DNA from: Phycisphaerae bacterium
GTDB taxonomy: Bacteria > Planctomycetota > Phycisphaerae > UBA1845 > Fen-1342
Assembly (NCBI GenBank): GCA_022072445.1
Contig: JAJVHV010000020.1
Coordinates: 62,001-126,000 of the forward strand
DNA: 64,000 nucleotides
Direction of reading: 5' to 3'
In this document: in pieces, positions 1-9,700 of the stretch
Numbering within the stretch: position 1 is the first letter of the stretch
Layout of the letters: each line of letters starts with the position of its first letter
Notes under the pieces: generated by a model
Databases searched by the model: none
Told to the model about the DNA's origin: nothing
Seen by the model: only the letters and a program-made list of their open reading frames with translations
Position numbers and translations under genes: made by a program

Positions 1-500
1 GCGACCTACTCTGCATCACGGGCGGCATGTCGCGCGGCACGCACGATCTCGTGCCGCAGGCGCTGGAATCGCTCGGCGTCCGCTGGATTGTGTCCGGGTT
101 GAACATGAAGCCCGGCAAGCCGACGCGGATCGGCCTGGCGCCCAGCGGCGCCTTTGTTCTGGGTCTGCCGGGAAATCCGGTGAGTTGCCTGGTCTGCTTC
201 GCGCTGTTCGGACGCATGATCCTGGACGGCCGCGAGGGGCTGGCACCCGCGCCACCGCCGCGTCTGCGCTGTCGGCTCCGCGACAGCATGCCCGCGAATG
301 GCTCCCGGCCCATGTTTCAGCCCGCCTGCTGGTGCGTCGACGACGACGGCGCGGCGTGTGTGCGGCCGCTGGCTTGGCGCGGTTCGGGCGACCCGTTCGG
401 GCTGGCCAGCGCCAACGCGCTGATCCATCGCCCGGCCGGGGCTCCACCGGCGAGCGCGGGCGACGAGGTACACGTCGTGCTGCTGAGTGTGCCGCGATGA
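1..500 (+). CDS. moeA: Molybdopterin molybdenumtransferase MoeA, C-terminal part (5' end outside window)
   Basis: The frame is open from base 3 and already in coding sequence, so the gene starts before the window. MoeA inserts molybdate into adenylylated molybdopterin in the cytoplasm, the last step of basic molybdenum cofactor synthesis. What is visible is the end of the MoCF-binding domain: DLLCITGGMSRGTHDLV matches the conserved D-x-TGG-x-S-x-G-x-x-D stretch, and LGLPGNPVS is the typical PGNPVS loop. A shorter, less conserved C-terminal beta domain follows, running to the TGA at 498-500. The stop overlaps the lnt start by ATGA (497-500), so the two genes are translationally coupled. About 166 residues are present out of the usual 400. 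The family call is firm; the paralogue (MoeA versus a MoeA-like fusion) cannot be told from a fragment. Confidence 0.88.
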   Translation, partial: DLLCITGGMSRGTHDLVPQALESLGVRWIVSGLNMKPGKPTRIGLAPSGAFVLGLPGNPVSCLVCFALFGRMILDGREGLAPAPPPRLRCRLRDSMPANGSRPMFQPACWCVDDDGAACVRPLAWRGSGDPFGLASANALIHRPAGAPPASAGDEVHVVLLSVPR

Positions 501-2422
501 GCCGAGCCGCCACGGCCCGCCGCGAACCGCCGCGCAGCACGCAAGACGTCGGCCGGCCCGCGCAGGGCGGAGAGTCCGTTCCGGCGTTGCCGCGCGAGGC
601 TGTCGTGCTGTCGGCGCTCATGCTCCTGCACGTCGTGCTGATGACGCCGATCTCCGCCCCGCGCGGCTGGTGGCCACTGGCGTTCGTCTGCCTGACACCC
701 TGGTGCGTGGCGGCGGCGTGGTCGCAGCGCGCGTGGCTGTTTCACGTGCTGAGCTATCTGGCCGGGTCGGCGTATTTTCTGGTCAACCTGACCTGGATGA
801 TGCCGGTGACAGGCCTGGGCTACATCGCCCTGGCGTTCTACCTGGGCGTTTACTGGCTGCTGGCTGGCTGGGCGGTGCGCACTGCCCAGCGCCGCGGGGT
901 TCCGCTCGTCGTGAGCGTCCCGGTCGTCTGGATCGGCTGTGAGTACCTGCGTGCCGTCGCGCTGACCGGGTTCCCATGGCTCTTCATCTCGCACGCGTTC
1001 TACCGGGTTCTGCCGTTGATCCAGGTCTCGGACCTGGTCGGAGCGTACGGCGTCAGCTTCGTTGTCGTCATGGTCAACGCGTCGCTGGCGCGCGTCGCGC
1101 TGCATCGGCTGTCGAGGCGACAGTCGGCTGGGCCGCGCGGCCCGCTGGTGTCCGTGATTGCGGCGGCGGTGTTGCTCATCGCGACGTTGAGCTACGGCTG
1201 GTACCAGCTTTCCGCGGCAGCATTGACGGCCGGGCCGCGCGTTGCGGTCGTGCAGGCCGATTTCCCGCTGCGCAACACGCCACCCTACAGCGCGCCCGGC
1301 CCGATCGTTTTCGGCCGCTATCTGCAGATCGCCGCCCTGGCCGCTGCCGAGCGGCCCGACCTGCTCGTGCTACCCGAAACCGTCTGGAACTCGGTTCAGA
1401 ATCTCGCGTTCCTCGAAAACAAGAACATCACCATTCCGGGACAGTCCCCCTCGGTCTACGCTTACAGCATGTTGTGCCATGAGGCGACGGCGGCGTTCTG
1501 CCGCGGCGATCTGGCCACGGCCGACCGTACGCTCGCCGAGCTGCTCGAGCGCTGGGTGAACCCCGCCCGCGTGCCGCGGCGCAACGGCGTGCCGGAGCCG
1601 CTGCCGCGCCTGGCCGGGCAATCGTCGCCGCCGGTCTGTGCCGTGATCGGATCGATGGCGATCGACCCGTCGGTCGACGCGGCGATCACGGGCGTCCGCA
1701 AGTACAATTCCGCGCTGGTCTACGACGCCGACGGCGTGCAGCGCCCGCAGCGCTACGACAAGACGCACCTTGTCCCGTTCGGCGAGGTCGTTCCCTTTCG
1801 CGGGACGCGGCTGCACTGGCTTTACGCCTGGCTCAACCGGCTCAGCCCGTTCAGCGGAGCCGACGGGACCTACGAGTATTCGATGACTTCAGGTGCCGGC
1901 TACACCGTCTTTTCGCTCAACACGCCTCAGGGCGTGTGGCGCTTCGGCACGCCGATCTGCTACGAGGACGTCATGCCCTACGTGTGCCGCGGCTACGCGT
2001 GGGACGGTGCGACCCGGCGCGTGGATTTCCTGGTCAACATCAGCAACGACGGCTGGTTTCTGCACAGTGCGGAGTTGCCGCAGCATCTGGCGATCTGCGT
2101 GTTTCGCGCCGTCGAGAATCGCGTCGGCATCGCTCGGTCCGTGAACACCGGCATCAGCGCGTTCATCGACCCGAACGGCCGCATCCGCGCACTCGTGCAG
2201 CGCGACGGCGTCAGCCACGGCCCGGGAATCGAAGGCTTTGCCATCGAGCCGGTTTGGATCGACACGCGCGCCAGTCTGTATGGACGATTCGGCGATTGGT
2301 TCGCACAATCATGTTTGCTGCTGAGCGTTGTCACGTGGATCGGCTCGCTTGCGGCCCGTGTGGCACGCCGCTTTCGCACCGCACGCGCCGGCCGCGCCGC
2401 AGACGCGTCGCCCGCCGCATAG
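497..2422 (+). CDS. lnt: Apolipoprotein N-acyltransferase Lnt
   Basis: Lnt is an inner-membrane enzyme that adds the third acyl chain to the N-terminal cysteine of lipoproteins. The 641-residue protein starts at the ATG that overlaps the moeA stop; the open frame extends further upstream but only across moeA. Residues about 35-245 hold multiple hydrophobic helices. The rest is a nitrilase-fold periplasmic domain with the expected Glu-Lys-Cys triad: E294 in LVLPETVW, K422 in YDKTHLVPFGE and C488 in GTPICYED. A final helix follows near the C-terminus. The Glu-Lys distance is 128 residues, against about 68 in Escherichia coli Lnt, so an extra loop of about 60 residues sits near the substrate entrance. 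Several predicted lipoproteins in this window would be its substrates. Confidence 0.93.
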   Translation: MSRAATARREPPRSTQDVGRPAQGGESVPALPREAVVLSALMLLHVVLMTPISAPRGWWPLAFVCLTPWCVAAAWSQRAWLFHVLSYLAGSAYFLVNLTWMMPVTGLGYIALAFYLGVYWLLAGWAVRTAQRRGVPLVVSVPVVWIGCEYLRAVALTGFPWLFISHAFYRVLPLIQVSDLVGAYGVSFVVVMVNASLARVALHRLSRRQSAGPRGPLVSVIAAAVLLIATLSYGWYQLSAAALTAGPRVAVVQADFPLRNTPPYSAPGPIVFGRYLQIAALAAAERPDLLVLPETVWNSVQNLAFLENKNITIPGQSPSVYAYSMLCHEATAAFCRGDLATADRTLAELLERWVNPARVPRRNGVPEPLPRLAGQSSPPVCAVIGSMAIDPSVDAAITGVRKYNSALVYDADGVQRPQRYDKTHLVPFGEVVPFRGTRLHWLYAWLNRLSPFSGADGTYEYSMTSGAGYTVFSLNTPQGVWRFGTPICYEDVMPYVCRGYAWDGATRRVDFLVNISNDGWFLHSAELPQHLAICVFRAVENRVGIARSVNTGISAFIDPNGRIRALVQRDGVSHGPGIEGFAIEPVWIDTRASLYGRFGDWFAQSCLLLSVVTWIGSLAARVARRFRTARAGRAADASPAA

Positions 2423-2441
2423 ACCGGCAAGGAGATTTCGC

Positions 2442-4463
2442 ATGCATGCCGCCAGTTTGCTGATGCTGTTCGCCGCCCTGTGTGCTGCGCCAGCGCAAAG
2501 CGGTAGTTTCGACGTAACGTTCGATGCGCTGCTGGACGAGATGGTCCGCCTGGCGACGCTCGCCGAGGTGCCCCGGCCCGCGTTCATCTGCCGGCAGTTC
2601 TCGAGCTACGACCGGGCGTCCAAGTCGCCGTCGGAGGACTGGTTTGCCAATAATGACGCTGGCCAGTACCTGCGCGTCGAGGAGCGCGCCGGCCGCAAAG
2701 AACACGTGATGATGGACGCCGCCGGGCCGGGCGCCATCGTCCGCATCTGGTCGGCCAATCCCAAGGGCACGCTGCGGGTCTACATCGACGGCGCCGAGCA
2801 GCCGGCCCTCGAGGCCCCGCTGGCCGATTTTCTCGGCGGCAAGTCCGCCGGCGTGCCGGCGCCGGTCGCCTGCGAGACGAGCCGCGGCTGGAACAGCTAT
2901 CTGCCGATTCCCTACGCGAAGAGCTGCCGCGTCACGTCTGACGAGGGCGGCTTCTACTACCACGTGAACTATCGCACGTACGCGGCCGGTTCGCGCGTCG
3001 AGTCGTTCGGCAAAGAGACCATCGCCAAAAGTCGCGAGCGGATCGAGCGGATCGCCGAAGAACTGAAGCACCCGGCGGCAATCGCCGTTACGCCCAGTGG
3101 TCGCGAGCTGACGCGCCTTAGCGCCGAGCCGGCGGCCGGCGAGACGTCTCGCCTCGCGGAGTTCAAGGAGGGCGGTTCGATCAGCGCCCTGTCGTTGCGC
3201 GTTCAGGCCGACGACCTCACGACGGCGCTGCGGCGCTGTGTGCTCGAAATGCGATTCGACGGCGAGCTGACCGTCGCCTGCCCGCTGGGAGATTTCTTCG
3301 GCTCCGCGCCGGGCGTCAACGAATTCCAGAGTCGGCCGCTCGCCGTGCGGCCCGACAAGCGGGGCGACCGGCTGGTCGCGGCGCAGGTGAGTAGTTACTG
3401 GGTCATGCCCTTCGAGCGCGCCGCCACGATCGACGTCGTCAACCACAGCGCCGCGAAAGTGGAGCTTCAGGGCAGCCTCATCAAGTACCCGCGCGGCGGC
3501 GACGCGCCGCCCTGGACGGAGCGCAACATGCACTTCCACGCGAAGTGGCGGCCGGCGTATGGCGTGCCGACGCGGCCGATGCAGGACTGGAACTACATGA
3601 CGGCCAAGGGCACGGGCGTGTTCGTGGGCGCGTCGTTCAGCATCGCCAACCCGGTGAAGGAGTGGTGGGGGGAAGGCGACGAGAAAATCTACGTCGACGG
3701 CGAGACGTTCCCCAGCCACTTCGGAACCGGCACCGAGGACTACTACGGCTACGCCTGGTGCTGCAACGTCCCGTTCCAGCACGCCTATCACAATCAGCCG
3801 CGCTGCGACGGTCCCGGCAACTACGGCCACACGTCGGTCAATCGCTGGCACATCCTCGACAAGATCCCCTTCGAGCGCGACTTCCGCTTCGACATGGAGC
3901 TGTGGCACTGGCACGAAACCTGCAAAGTCGACATGTCCGTCGTCTGCTACTGGTACGCACGCCCCGGCGGCAGCGACAACTTCCCGCCGATCGATCCCAC
4001 GGCCCTCCACGTGCCGGAAGTGCCGCCCTACCAGCCGCCGCGCGTCGCCGGCGCGATCGAAGGCGAGGAGATGCGCATCGTCAGCAAGACGGCCGTCGCC
4101 GGCCCGCAGGACATCGGCCCGTGCAGCAACGAGAAGCACCTCTGGTGGCGCGATCGGCCGCAGCCGGGCGAGAAGCTCGTTCTGGCGTTCAGCGTCTCTG
4201 AGGCGGGCCGGCGGCGCGTGATGGCGCGTTTCATGAAAGCCGTCGACTACGGCGTCGTGCGGATCGCGATCAACGGCAAGGAAGCGCTCGCCAGGCTCGA
4301 CCTTTACAACGACGGAATCAAGCTCAGCGACGAAGTTGATCTCGGCGTGCACGAACTCCGTTCGGGCGAAAACGAGCTGATCGTCGAAATCGTCGGCGCC
4401 AACGAGAAGGCGAAAAAGGAGTACATGTTCGGGCTCGACTATGTTCGCCTCGCCGCGCCTTAG
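2442..4463 (+). CDS. Exported DUF2961 (GH172-like) protein
   Basis: This 673-residue protein begins 19 bases after lnt. AAGGAG at 2429-2434 lies a suitable distance before the ATG, and this is the start that gives a signal peptide (MHAASLLMLFAALCAAPAQS). The mature N-terminus carries the DUF2961 signature: a P-R-x-A-F-x-C-R-Q-F-S-S-Y-D-R stretch, then DWFANNDAGQYLRVE and GPGAIVRIWSANPKGTLRVYIDG. The middle has the EWWGEGDEKIYVDGE and HFGTGTEDYYGYAWC blocks typical of the family. Some members are assigned to glycoside hydrolase family 172 and act on fructofuranoside-type or arabinan sugars; the substrate here is unknown. The C-terminal 150 residues look like a second beta-sandwich. The protein probably acts in the periplasm or outside the cell on plant or microbial polysaccharide. 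Confidence 0.85.
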   Translation: MHAASLLMLFAALCAAPAQSGSFDVTFDALLDEMVRLATLAEVPRPAFICRQFSSYDRASKSPSEDWFANNDAGQYLRVEERAGRKEHVMMDAAGPGAIVRIWSANPKGTLRVYIDGAEQPALEAPLADFLGGKSAGVPAPVACETSRGWNSYLPIPYAKSCRVTSDEGGFYYHVNYRTYAAGSRVESFGKETIAKSRERIERIAEELKHPAAIAVTPSGRELTRLSAEPAAGETSRLAEFKEGGSISALSLRVQADDLTTALRRCVLEMRFDGELTVACPLGDFFGSAPGVNEFQSRPLAVRPDKRGDRLVAAQVSSYWVMPFERAATIDVVNHSAAKVELQGSLIKYPRGGDAPPWTERNMHFHAKWRPAYGVPTRPMQDWNYMTAKGTGVFVGASFSIANPVKEWWGEGDEKIYVDGETFPSHFGTGTEDYYGYAWCCNVPFQHAYHNQPRCDGPGNYGHTSVNRWHILDKIPFERDFRFDMELWHWHETCKVDMSVVCYWYARPGGSDNFPPIDPTALHVPEVPPYQPPRVAGAIEGEEMRIVSKTAVAGPQDIGPCSNEKHLWWRDRPQPGEKLVLAFSVSEAGRRRVMARFMKAVDYGVVRIAINGKEALARLDLYNDGIKLSDEVDLGVHELRSGENELIVEIVGANEKAKKEYMFGLDYVRLAAP

Positions 4464-4534
4464 GTGAAAGCTGGAGCGACCCGGCCGCCGCTGGAAACAG
4501 GTGCGGCCCAGCGGTCGTTCGAAAACGTAGCCCA

Positions 4535-4614
4535 GCCGCCCTCGGCTGCGCCCGCAAGACTGGCCCGGTGCCCTCGGCTGTGCCCGCAGACCTGGCCGAG
4601 CCGCCCTCGGCCGT
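4535..4614. repeat. Three imperfect ~32-bp tandem repeats
   Basis: Copies begin at about 4538, 4570 and 4603 and share GCCCTCGGCTG followed by a GCCCGCA-type segment. They fill most of the 165-base gap between the GH172-like gene and the LutA-type gene. No promoter is obvious in them. Confidence 0.6.
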
Positions 4615-4628
4615 GAATCGCGCGCCAC

Positions 4629-5408
4629 ATGAACATGGACGTCGCCCTCTTTATCACCTGTTTGGCGGACACGTTTGAACCGCGCGTCGGCGTGGCGGTC
4701 GTGCGGCTGCTGCGCCACTTTGGCTGCCGCGTGCACTTTCCGGAAGCCCAGACCTGCTGCGGCCAGCCGCTCTACAACAACGGCTATCACCGCGACGCCG
4801 CCGACCTCGGCCGCAGGTGGATCGACGTCTTCGAGCGGTTCGCGCACGTTGTCGCGCCTTCCGGCTCGTGCGTGGCGATGGTCCGGCATCACCTGCCCGA
4901 GCTACTCCGAGACGATCCAGCGTATGCGCAGCGGAGTGTCGCGCTGGCGGCCCGCACTTGGGAATTCACGCAGTTCGTCACCGACGTGTTGAAGATCGAC
5001 CCGGCGACGCTGGTCCCTACCGCGACGCGCGGCAGCATTGCCGCGGACGGCGAGAGTGGTCCGCCCGCGCCGGTCACGTATCACTACAGTTGCCACATGC
5101 GCGGCCTGCAGTCCGTCGCGCAAGCCGAGCAGTGCGTTCGGGCGACGCCCGGCCTCGACTATCGCCCGCTCGAGCGTATCGAGCAGTGCTGCGGCTTCGG
5201 CGGCGCGTTTCACGTCCTCTATCCTGAGATTGGGGCCGCCATTACCGCCGACAAGCTCGACTGCATCGCCTCGACCGGCGCTTCGACGCTCATCTGCAAT
5301 GAGGTCGGCTGCGCGATGACGATCGGCGGATTGGCCCATCGCCGCGGCGTCGAGTTGCGAATCCGTCACATCGCCGAGTTGTGGGCCGAGCGGCTCGGAC
5401 TCACCTGA
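4629..5408 (+). CDS. Cysteine-rich (CCG) domain Fe-S oxidoreductase subunit, LutA/YkgE type
   Basis: The protein has 259 residues and two CCG domains, as in LutA/YkgE (lactate utilisation), GlpC and HdrB. The first runs from C11 (ITCLADTF) to the CCG in EAQTCCGQPLYNNG. The second runs from YHYSCHMRGL to IEQCCGFGGAF. Such CX(n)CCG domains bind Fe-S clusters or form disulfide active sites in electron-transfer complexes. The usual partners LutB and LutC are not next to it; upstream is the GH172-like gene, downstream an inverted repeat and the converging ribD. The start is ATG at 4629 (a second ATG lies 6 bases later), with no strong ribosome binding site at either. The family is clear; the lactate role is only inferred. 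Confidence 0.8.
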   Translation: MNMDVALFITCLADTFEPRVGVAVVRLLRHFGCRVHFPEAQTCCGQPLYNNGYHRDAADLGRRWIDVFERFAHVVAPSGSCVAMVRHHLPELLRDDPAYAQRSVALAARTWEFTQFVTDVLKIDPATLVPTATRGSIAADGESGPPAPVTYHYSCHMRGLQSVAQAEQCVRATPGLDYRPLERIEQCCGFGGAFHVLYPEIGAAITADKLDCIASTGASTLICNEVGCAMTIGGLAHRRGVELRIRHIAELWAERLGLT

Positions 5409-5412
5409 CGGC

Positions 5413-5578
5413 AATGCAGAATGAAGAGCGCAGAATGCAGAAACGTGCGCCGCGCCAGGTGTGGTGTGCCAGCGGCGAACTACACTGGACGTCTTTCACG
5501 TTGATACTTCATTCGTCGACTGCTGTCCCCATTCTGTGCTCTTCATTCTGCATTCTGCATTCTTCATTCTGCATTCTT
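5413..5578. repeat. Long inverted repeat between convergent genes
   Basis: Bases 5413-5436 (containing CAGAATGAAGAGCGCAG) pair with 5531-5554 over 24 positions, 23 Watson-Crick plus one G-U, with a 94-base loop. The right arm is followed by a second degenerate copy of the same CATTCTGCATTCTT motif (5555-5578). The element sits between the ends of the LutA-type gene (5408) and ribD (5586), where it could act as a two-way transcription barrier or be a small inverted-repeat element. It is much more AT-rich than the surroundings. Confidence 0.75.
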
Positions 5579-5585
5579 GATGGCG

Positions 5586-6680
5586 TTATCGAAGCAGCCC
5601 GTCGATCCGCCATCCCTCGCCGCAGCGTGTCAGCCTGGGCGGTTCGGAAAAGCGCAGCGCGTCGGCGACACGCACTGCCCCCTCCCCTGCGATCGCGCGA
5701 AGCGCCTCCGCACCGCCGATGATCGTCGGCGCGACGTAGACGTGTGCCTCATCGGCCAGCCGCTCATCCATCAACCTTCCGAGCAGCGTGCCGCCCCCTT
5801 CCACCAGCACGTTGGCCATCTGCCGGCGGCCCAGGTCGTCAAGCACGGCGTGCAGCGACAGCCCGCCGCGGCCGGCGGCGATCGGAACGACTTCGACGCC
5901 GCTTGCTTCCAGTCGCCGGCGCCGCACGCCGGGCGCGCCGGGCGCGCAGTAGATCAGCGTCGGCACCGTGTTCGCCGTACGCACCGGCTGCGCCTTGGGT
6001 GGCGTCCGCAGCCGCGAATCCAGCACGATCCGCGTTGCGACGCGCCGCGGCCGGCCATGCCGGCAGGTCAGCAGCGGATCGTCGGCCAGCACGGTCCCGA
6101 CACCAACCATGATGCCGTCGACGCGGCTGCGCGTGCGGTGCGCATCCGCCCGCGCCGCTTCGTCGGTGATCCACTTCGAGTCGCCGGTCCGCGTGCCGAT
6201 CGCCCCGTCGATGCTCTGCGCCCACTTCGCGATCACCCACGGTCTGCCGTGCGTCGTCAGCTTGACGAACGGCGCGACGAGTCGTGCCGCCTCGGCCTCC
6301 AGCACGCCGCACTCGACTGCGATCTCCGCCGCGCGCAGCGCGCGAAACCCACCCCCCGCAACGCGCGGATTCGGATCGCGCATCGCCGCCACGACGCGCC
6401 GCACGCCCGCCGCAATCAACGCGTCGGTGCACGGCGGCGTCTTGCCGAAGTAACAGCAGGGCTCGAGCGTCACGTAAACGGTCGCCCCAGCCGCGCGGCG
6501 TCCCGCGGCGCGCAGAGCTTCGACTTCCGCGTGCGCACCGCCAAACCGGTGGTGAAACCCATTGCCGACGATCCGCCCGTCGCGGACGATGACGCAGCCG
6601 ACCATGGGGTTGGGCTCGACCCGGCCCAGGCCGCGCCGCGCCAACGCGAGGGCTCGGCGCATGTAGTCTTCGTGCGTCAT
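5586..6680 (-). CDS. ribD: Bifunctional riboflavin biosynthesis protein RibD
   Basis: RibD performs two consecutive cytoplasmic steps of riboflavin synthesis: deamination of the pyrimidine intermediate, then NADPH-dependent reduction of the ribosyl side chain. The 364-residue length is standard. The N-terminal deaminase domain shows the zinc ligands in GGAHAEVEAL and EPCCYFGKTPPC and the PNPMVGCVIV stretch. The reductase domain starts near residue 145 (RPWVIAKWAQSIDGAIG) and has the DDPLLTCR and VEGGGTLLG motifs. The frame is open well upstream, but the ATG at 6680 (MTHEDYMRRALALA) gives the normal N-terminus. It lies 95 bases after alaS on the same strand, with no room for an FMN riboswitch; other rib genes are not in the window. 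Confidence 0.95.
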   Translation of the reverse strand: MTHEDYMRRALALARRGLGRVEPNPMVGCVIVRDGRIVGNGFHHRFGGAHAEVEALRAAGRRAAGATVYVTLEPCCYFGKTPPCTDALIAAGVRRVVAAMRDPNPRVAGGGFRALRAAEIAVECGVLEAEAARLVAPFVKLTTHGRPWVIAKWAQSIDGAIGTRTGDSKWITDEAARADAHRTRSRVDGIMVGVGTVLADDPLLTCRHGRPRRVATRIVLDSRLRTPPKAQPVRTANTVPTLIYCAPGAPGVRRRRLEASGVEVVPIAAGRGGLSLHAVLDDLGRRQMANVLVEGGGTLLGRLMDERLADEAHVYVAPTIIGGAEALRAIAGEGAVRVADALRFSEPPRLTRCGEGWRIDGLLR

Positions 6681-6775
6681 GCCGATCCTGTCGCCGGCTG
6701 CCGGCTGCTCGCTAGCGGGCGGGCTGGAACCCCGCCCCACCCAGATTGCGTGGCGCAGAGTCGTTGAGGCATACA

Positions 6776-9700
6776 CTAGCCGAGCTTCTGCTCGATCAGC
6801 TCGCGGCCGGCTTGCAGTGCCTCGACCAGCTTCGCCGGGTTCTTCCCGCCGGCCTGCGCCATCGTCGGCGGCCCGCCGCCGCCGCCCTCGACAATCGGTG
6901 CGAGCGCCTTCACCACGTCGCCGGCCTTCAGCCCCTTCTTGATCACGTCGTCCGTCATGGCCGCCAGGATCAGCGCCTTGCCGCCCGGATTCTCGTCCGA
7001 CGGCGCCAGGCGCACGCCGAGGATGATCGCCGCCGAGCCGCATTTCTGCTTGATCACGTCGGCGCCGTGCTTGAGCTGCTCGAGCGGCGCTTCGGGCAAC
7101 TCGCCCACCACGATCGACGTGTCGCCCGATTTCACGGCCGCCGCGATCAGCCGTTCGACGTGCTCGCGCACCGTGACGGCGGTGTCGGCGGCGTGTGCCT
7201 TCTGTGCCTGCTTGACGCGCTCCTGAAGCTGGCCCAGCAGCTCGCGCAGCCGCAGCCGTGCCAGATGCGGAATCTCGGCGTCGGCAATTCGCTGCTGCAG
7301 CGCTGTGACCTGCACCGCCAGATCGCTCGCGTTATCGTCCGCGCCTTGACTCGTCTCCGATCGGTCACGCGGCGGACTCGAGCCGCGAGGTTGCGTATCC
7401 GAGCCGCGAAGTTGCGTATCCGAGCCGTGCGGTTGCGGATCCGAGCCGCGACCGTGAGGGAGCGGTTTCTTAGCCGCGCTCGGGCCGTCCGCGACCACCA
7501 TCGACTCGTCTCTTCGCGCCGGACGGGACGTCTCGCCGGCCCCGTCCACGCCACGCGATAACCCCGTTGCGCCCGGAAGATCGCCTCCCTGTCCCTCGAG
7601 AACGTATTCCACCGCCCCGCGGACGTCGGAATCCGCCCAGAGATAGCGCGTGCTTCCGTGTCGCGCCCAGATCTTGCTGTCGGCGCGCAGCGCCCCCGAC
7701 TCGACGAGCCGCCGTGTCGCGTAGGATTTCAAATCGTTCATGATTCGCTCGGGCGGCGAAGCGGCACTCACGACCACGTGAACGTGATTCGTCCGCACGT
7801 TGAGCGCGTGCACGGTCCATCCGCGATGTTCGGCGACCTCGAGCACCGTGCGGTGCACGATCGCGCGACTTTGCTCGTCGAGGGAGACAGGATCGCGCTT
7901 GAGCGAGCGGAACTCCACGTACTCGCGTTCGGCGTCGGCGCTGGCGGTCGGCTCGCCGGGGATGTTGTGCTCACGATCGACCGATCCTGCGGGGTCGCCA
8001 TGCAGCCACGTGCCGTATGTATGAAACGTGATGAAGTAGCCGCGCACGTCGGTCGACGCTGGCGGCGAGTCGTTCGACGCACCGGCGTTCTTGCGCGGGG
8101 CCTGTGAAACCGCTCCCTTACGGTCGCGGCTCGGTTCCGCACTGCCGCGGCTCGGTTCCGCACTGCCGCGGCTCGGTTCCGCACTGCCGCGGCTCGGTTC
8201 CGCGGCGTCGCGGCTCGGTCCCGCGGCGTCGCGATTCGGACTCAGCAGCGCCTCCGCCCGTTCGACCAGCTCGTTACCCCGGCGCTGCGCCTCCGCCGCC
8301 GCGTCGCCCGTGATGCCCACAATGCGCCGCACGCCCTTGGCGACCGCCTCTTCGTGCGTGATCACGAATCGCCCGATCTCGCCCGTGCGCTTGACGTGCG
8401 TCCCGCCGCAGAATTCGACCGAGTACTTCCGCCACTCGGCGTTTTCGGGATCGTCCAGCAGCGTCAGCAACGGACCGGTCGCGGTGGCGCTGGACCCGTC
8501 ACGCGCCGCACCAGCGGCTTCCCCGCCACGCGCCGCGCCGGAGGCTGCGGCTTCCACGTCGCGCGGGCCGACCGGCACGCCGATCGAGACGACGCGCACC
8601 TGGTCCGGGTACTTCTCGCCGAAGATGGCCCGCAGGCCGTTGATTCGGATCGCCTCGGCCTGCGCGACGGGGACGTTGTCGTTCGTATACACGACGAGAT
8701 CGCGGCGAATCTGCTCGTTGCACAGCGCTTCGATTTTCTCGAGTTCCGACGGCGTCGGCGGTTTGGCGTGCGAGAAGTCGAAGCGCGTCTTCTCGGGGTC
8801 GACCAGCGAACCCTTCTGCTGCAAGTGTGCCCCGGCCGGGTCGAGCACCTCGCGCAGCGACCAGTTGAGAATGTGCGTGGCGGTGTGGTTGCGCATCGTG
8901 GGGACGCGAAGCTCCCGCGCGACGCGCGCTGAGACATTGCCACGGTCGAGAACCTCGCCTGCGTCGCGCTCCGTGGCGTTCTGACCCTGCGCCGCAGAAG
9001 CGTCGCCCCTAAACTGGGACCACAAATGTCCCTTTTCGCAGTACCCGAAATGAAAAACGAATCCGTCGCGTTCCTGGCAATCTTCGACCATGAACCGACC
9101 GTACGCGCCCTCGATCACGCCACGATCACCGACCTGTCCTCCCTTCTCCGCGTAGAAGGGCGTCTCAAGCAATACCAGCACTCCGCGGTCGCCTGCGCGG
9201 AGGATCGACACTTGCTGGGATGCTTCTGCGCCGGTGAGGATCAGCTCGACTTCTGTTTTCAGCGACTCTTCGGCCGCATGTTGGTACCCGCGAAAACGGG
9301 TTGGGCCCTTACATTTTGTTTTCACGAACGACGGAGCATGCGGATCGGTGAGGAGCCAAAGTTCCTTCGTGGTCCTGGTCGCTCCCCGTGCTCTTTCCCG
9401 CGCCTCCTCCATCAACCGCTCATACTCGACAATATCGACCCGCAACCCGCGCTCCGCCGCCATGATCTCCGTCAGGTCGATCGGAAAACCGAACGTGTCG
9501 TGCAGCTTGAAGGCATCCGCACCAGAGATCACGCCGATCGAGTGCTCTGTCCCGTCGCCTCCTGAGACGGCGCTCCCAGTCGAGCCCCGAGTTGCGTCCC
9601 CAGCCGAGCCCCGAACCGCGTTCGCACCCGATTCCCGACCCGTGTCCCCAGCCGAGCCCCGACCGTGAGGGAGGGGTTCGACCGATGCGGGCGCACGGCT

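Larger units (their letters stand above)
7348..8241 (-). mobile_element. In-frame RAYT/IS200-like insert 2 inside alaS
   Basis: The second insert lies between the editing domain (ERAEALLS) and the linker that resumes at about DLAVQVTALQQRIADA. Its Y1 domain (about 7570-8045) begins GYFITFHTYGTWLHG, carries the HUH motif in RTNHVHVVVSA and the tyrosine in MNDLKSYATRRL, and ends EYVLEGQGGDLP. By eye it is roughly 55-60% identical to the first insert's domain, so it is not a recent duplicate or an assembly repeat. A 29-base REP-like core at 8106-8134 (GAAACCGCTCCCT[T]ACGGT...) recurs inverted at about 7440-7468 with one mismatch. Five 21-bp repeats extend outward from one core and about four from the other. 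Confidence 0.85.

Noticed and set aside
2331-4892. 853-codon minus-strand frame over the GH172-like gene
   Set aside because: Antisense to a gene with clear motifs; the translation is Arg/Asp/Val-rich shadow sequence.
6681-6775. FMN riboswitch before ribD
   Set aside because: The 95-base gap is too short and has no conserved RFN elements.
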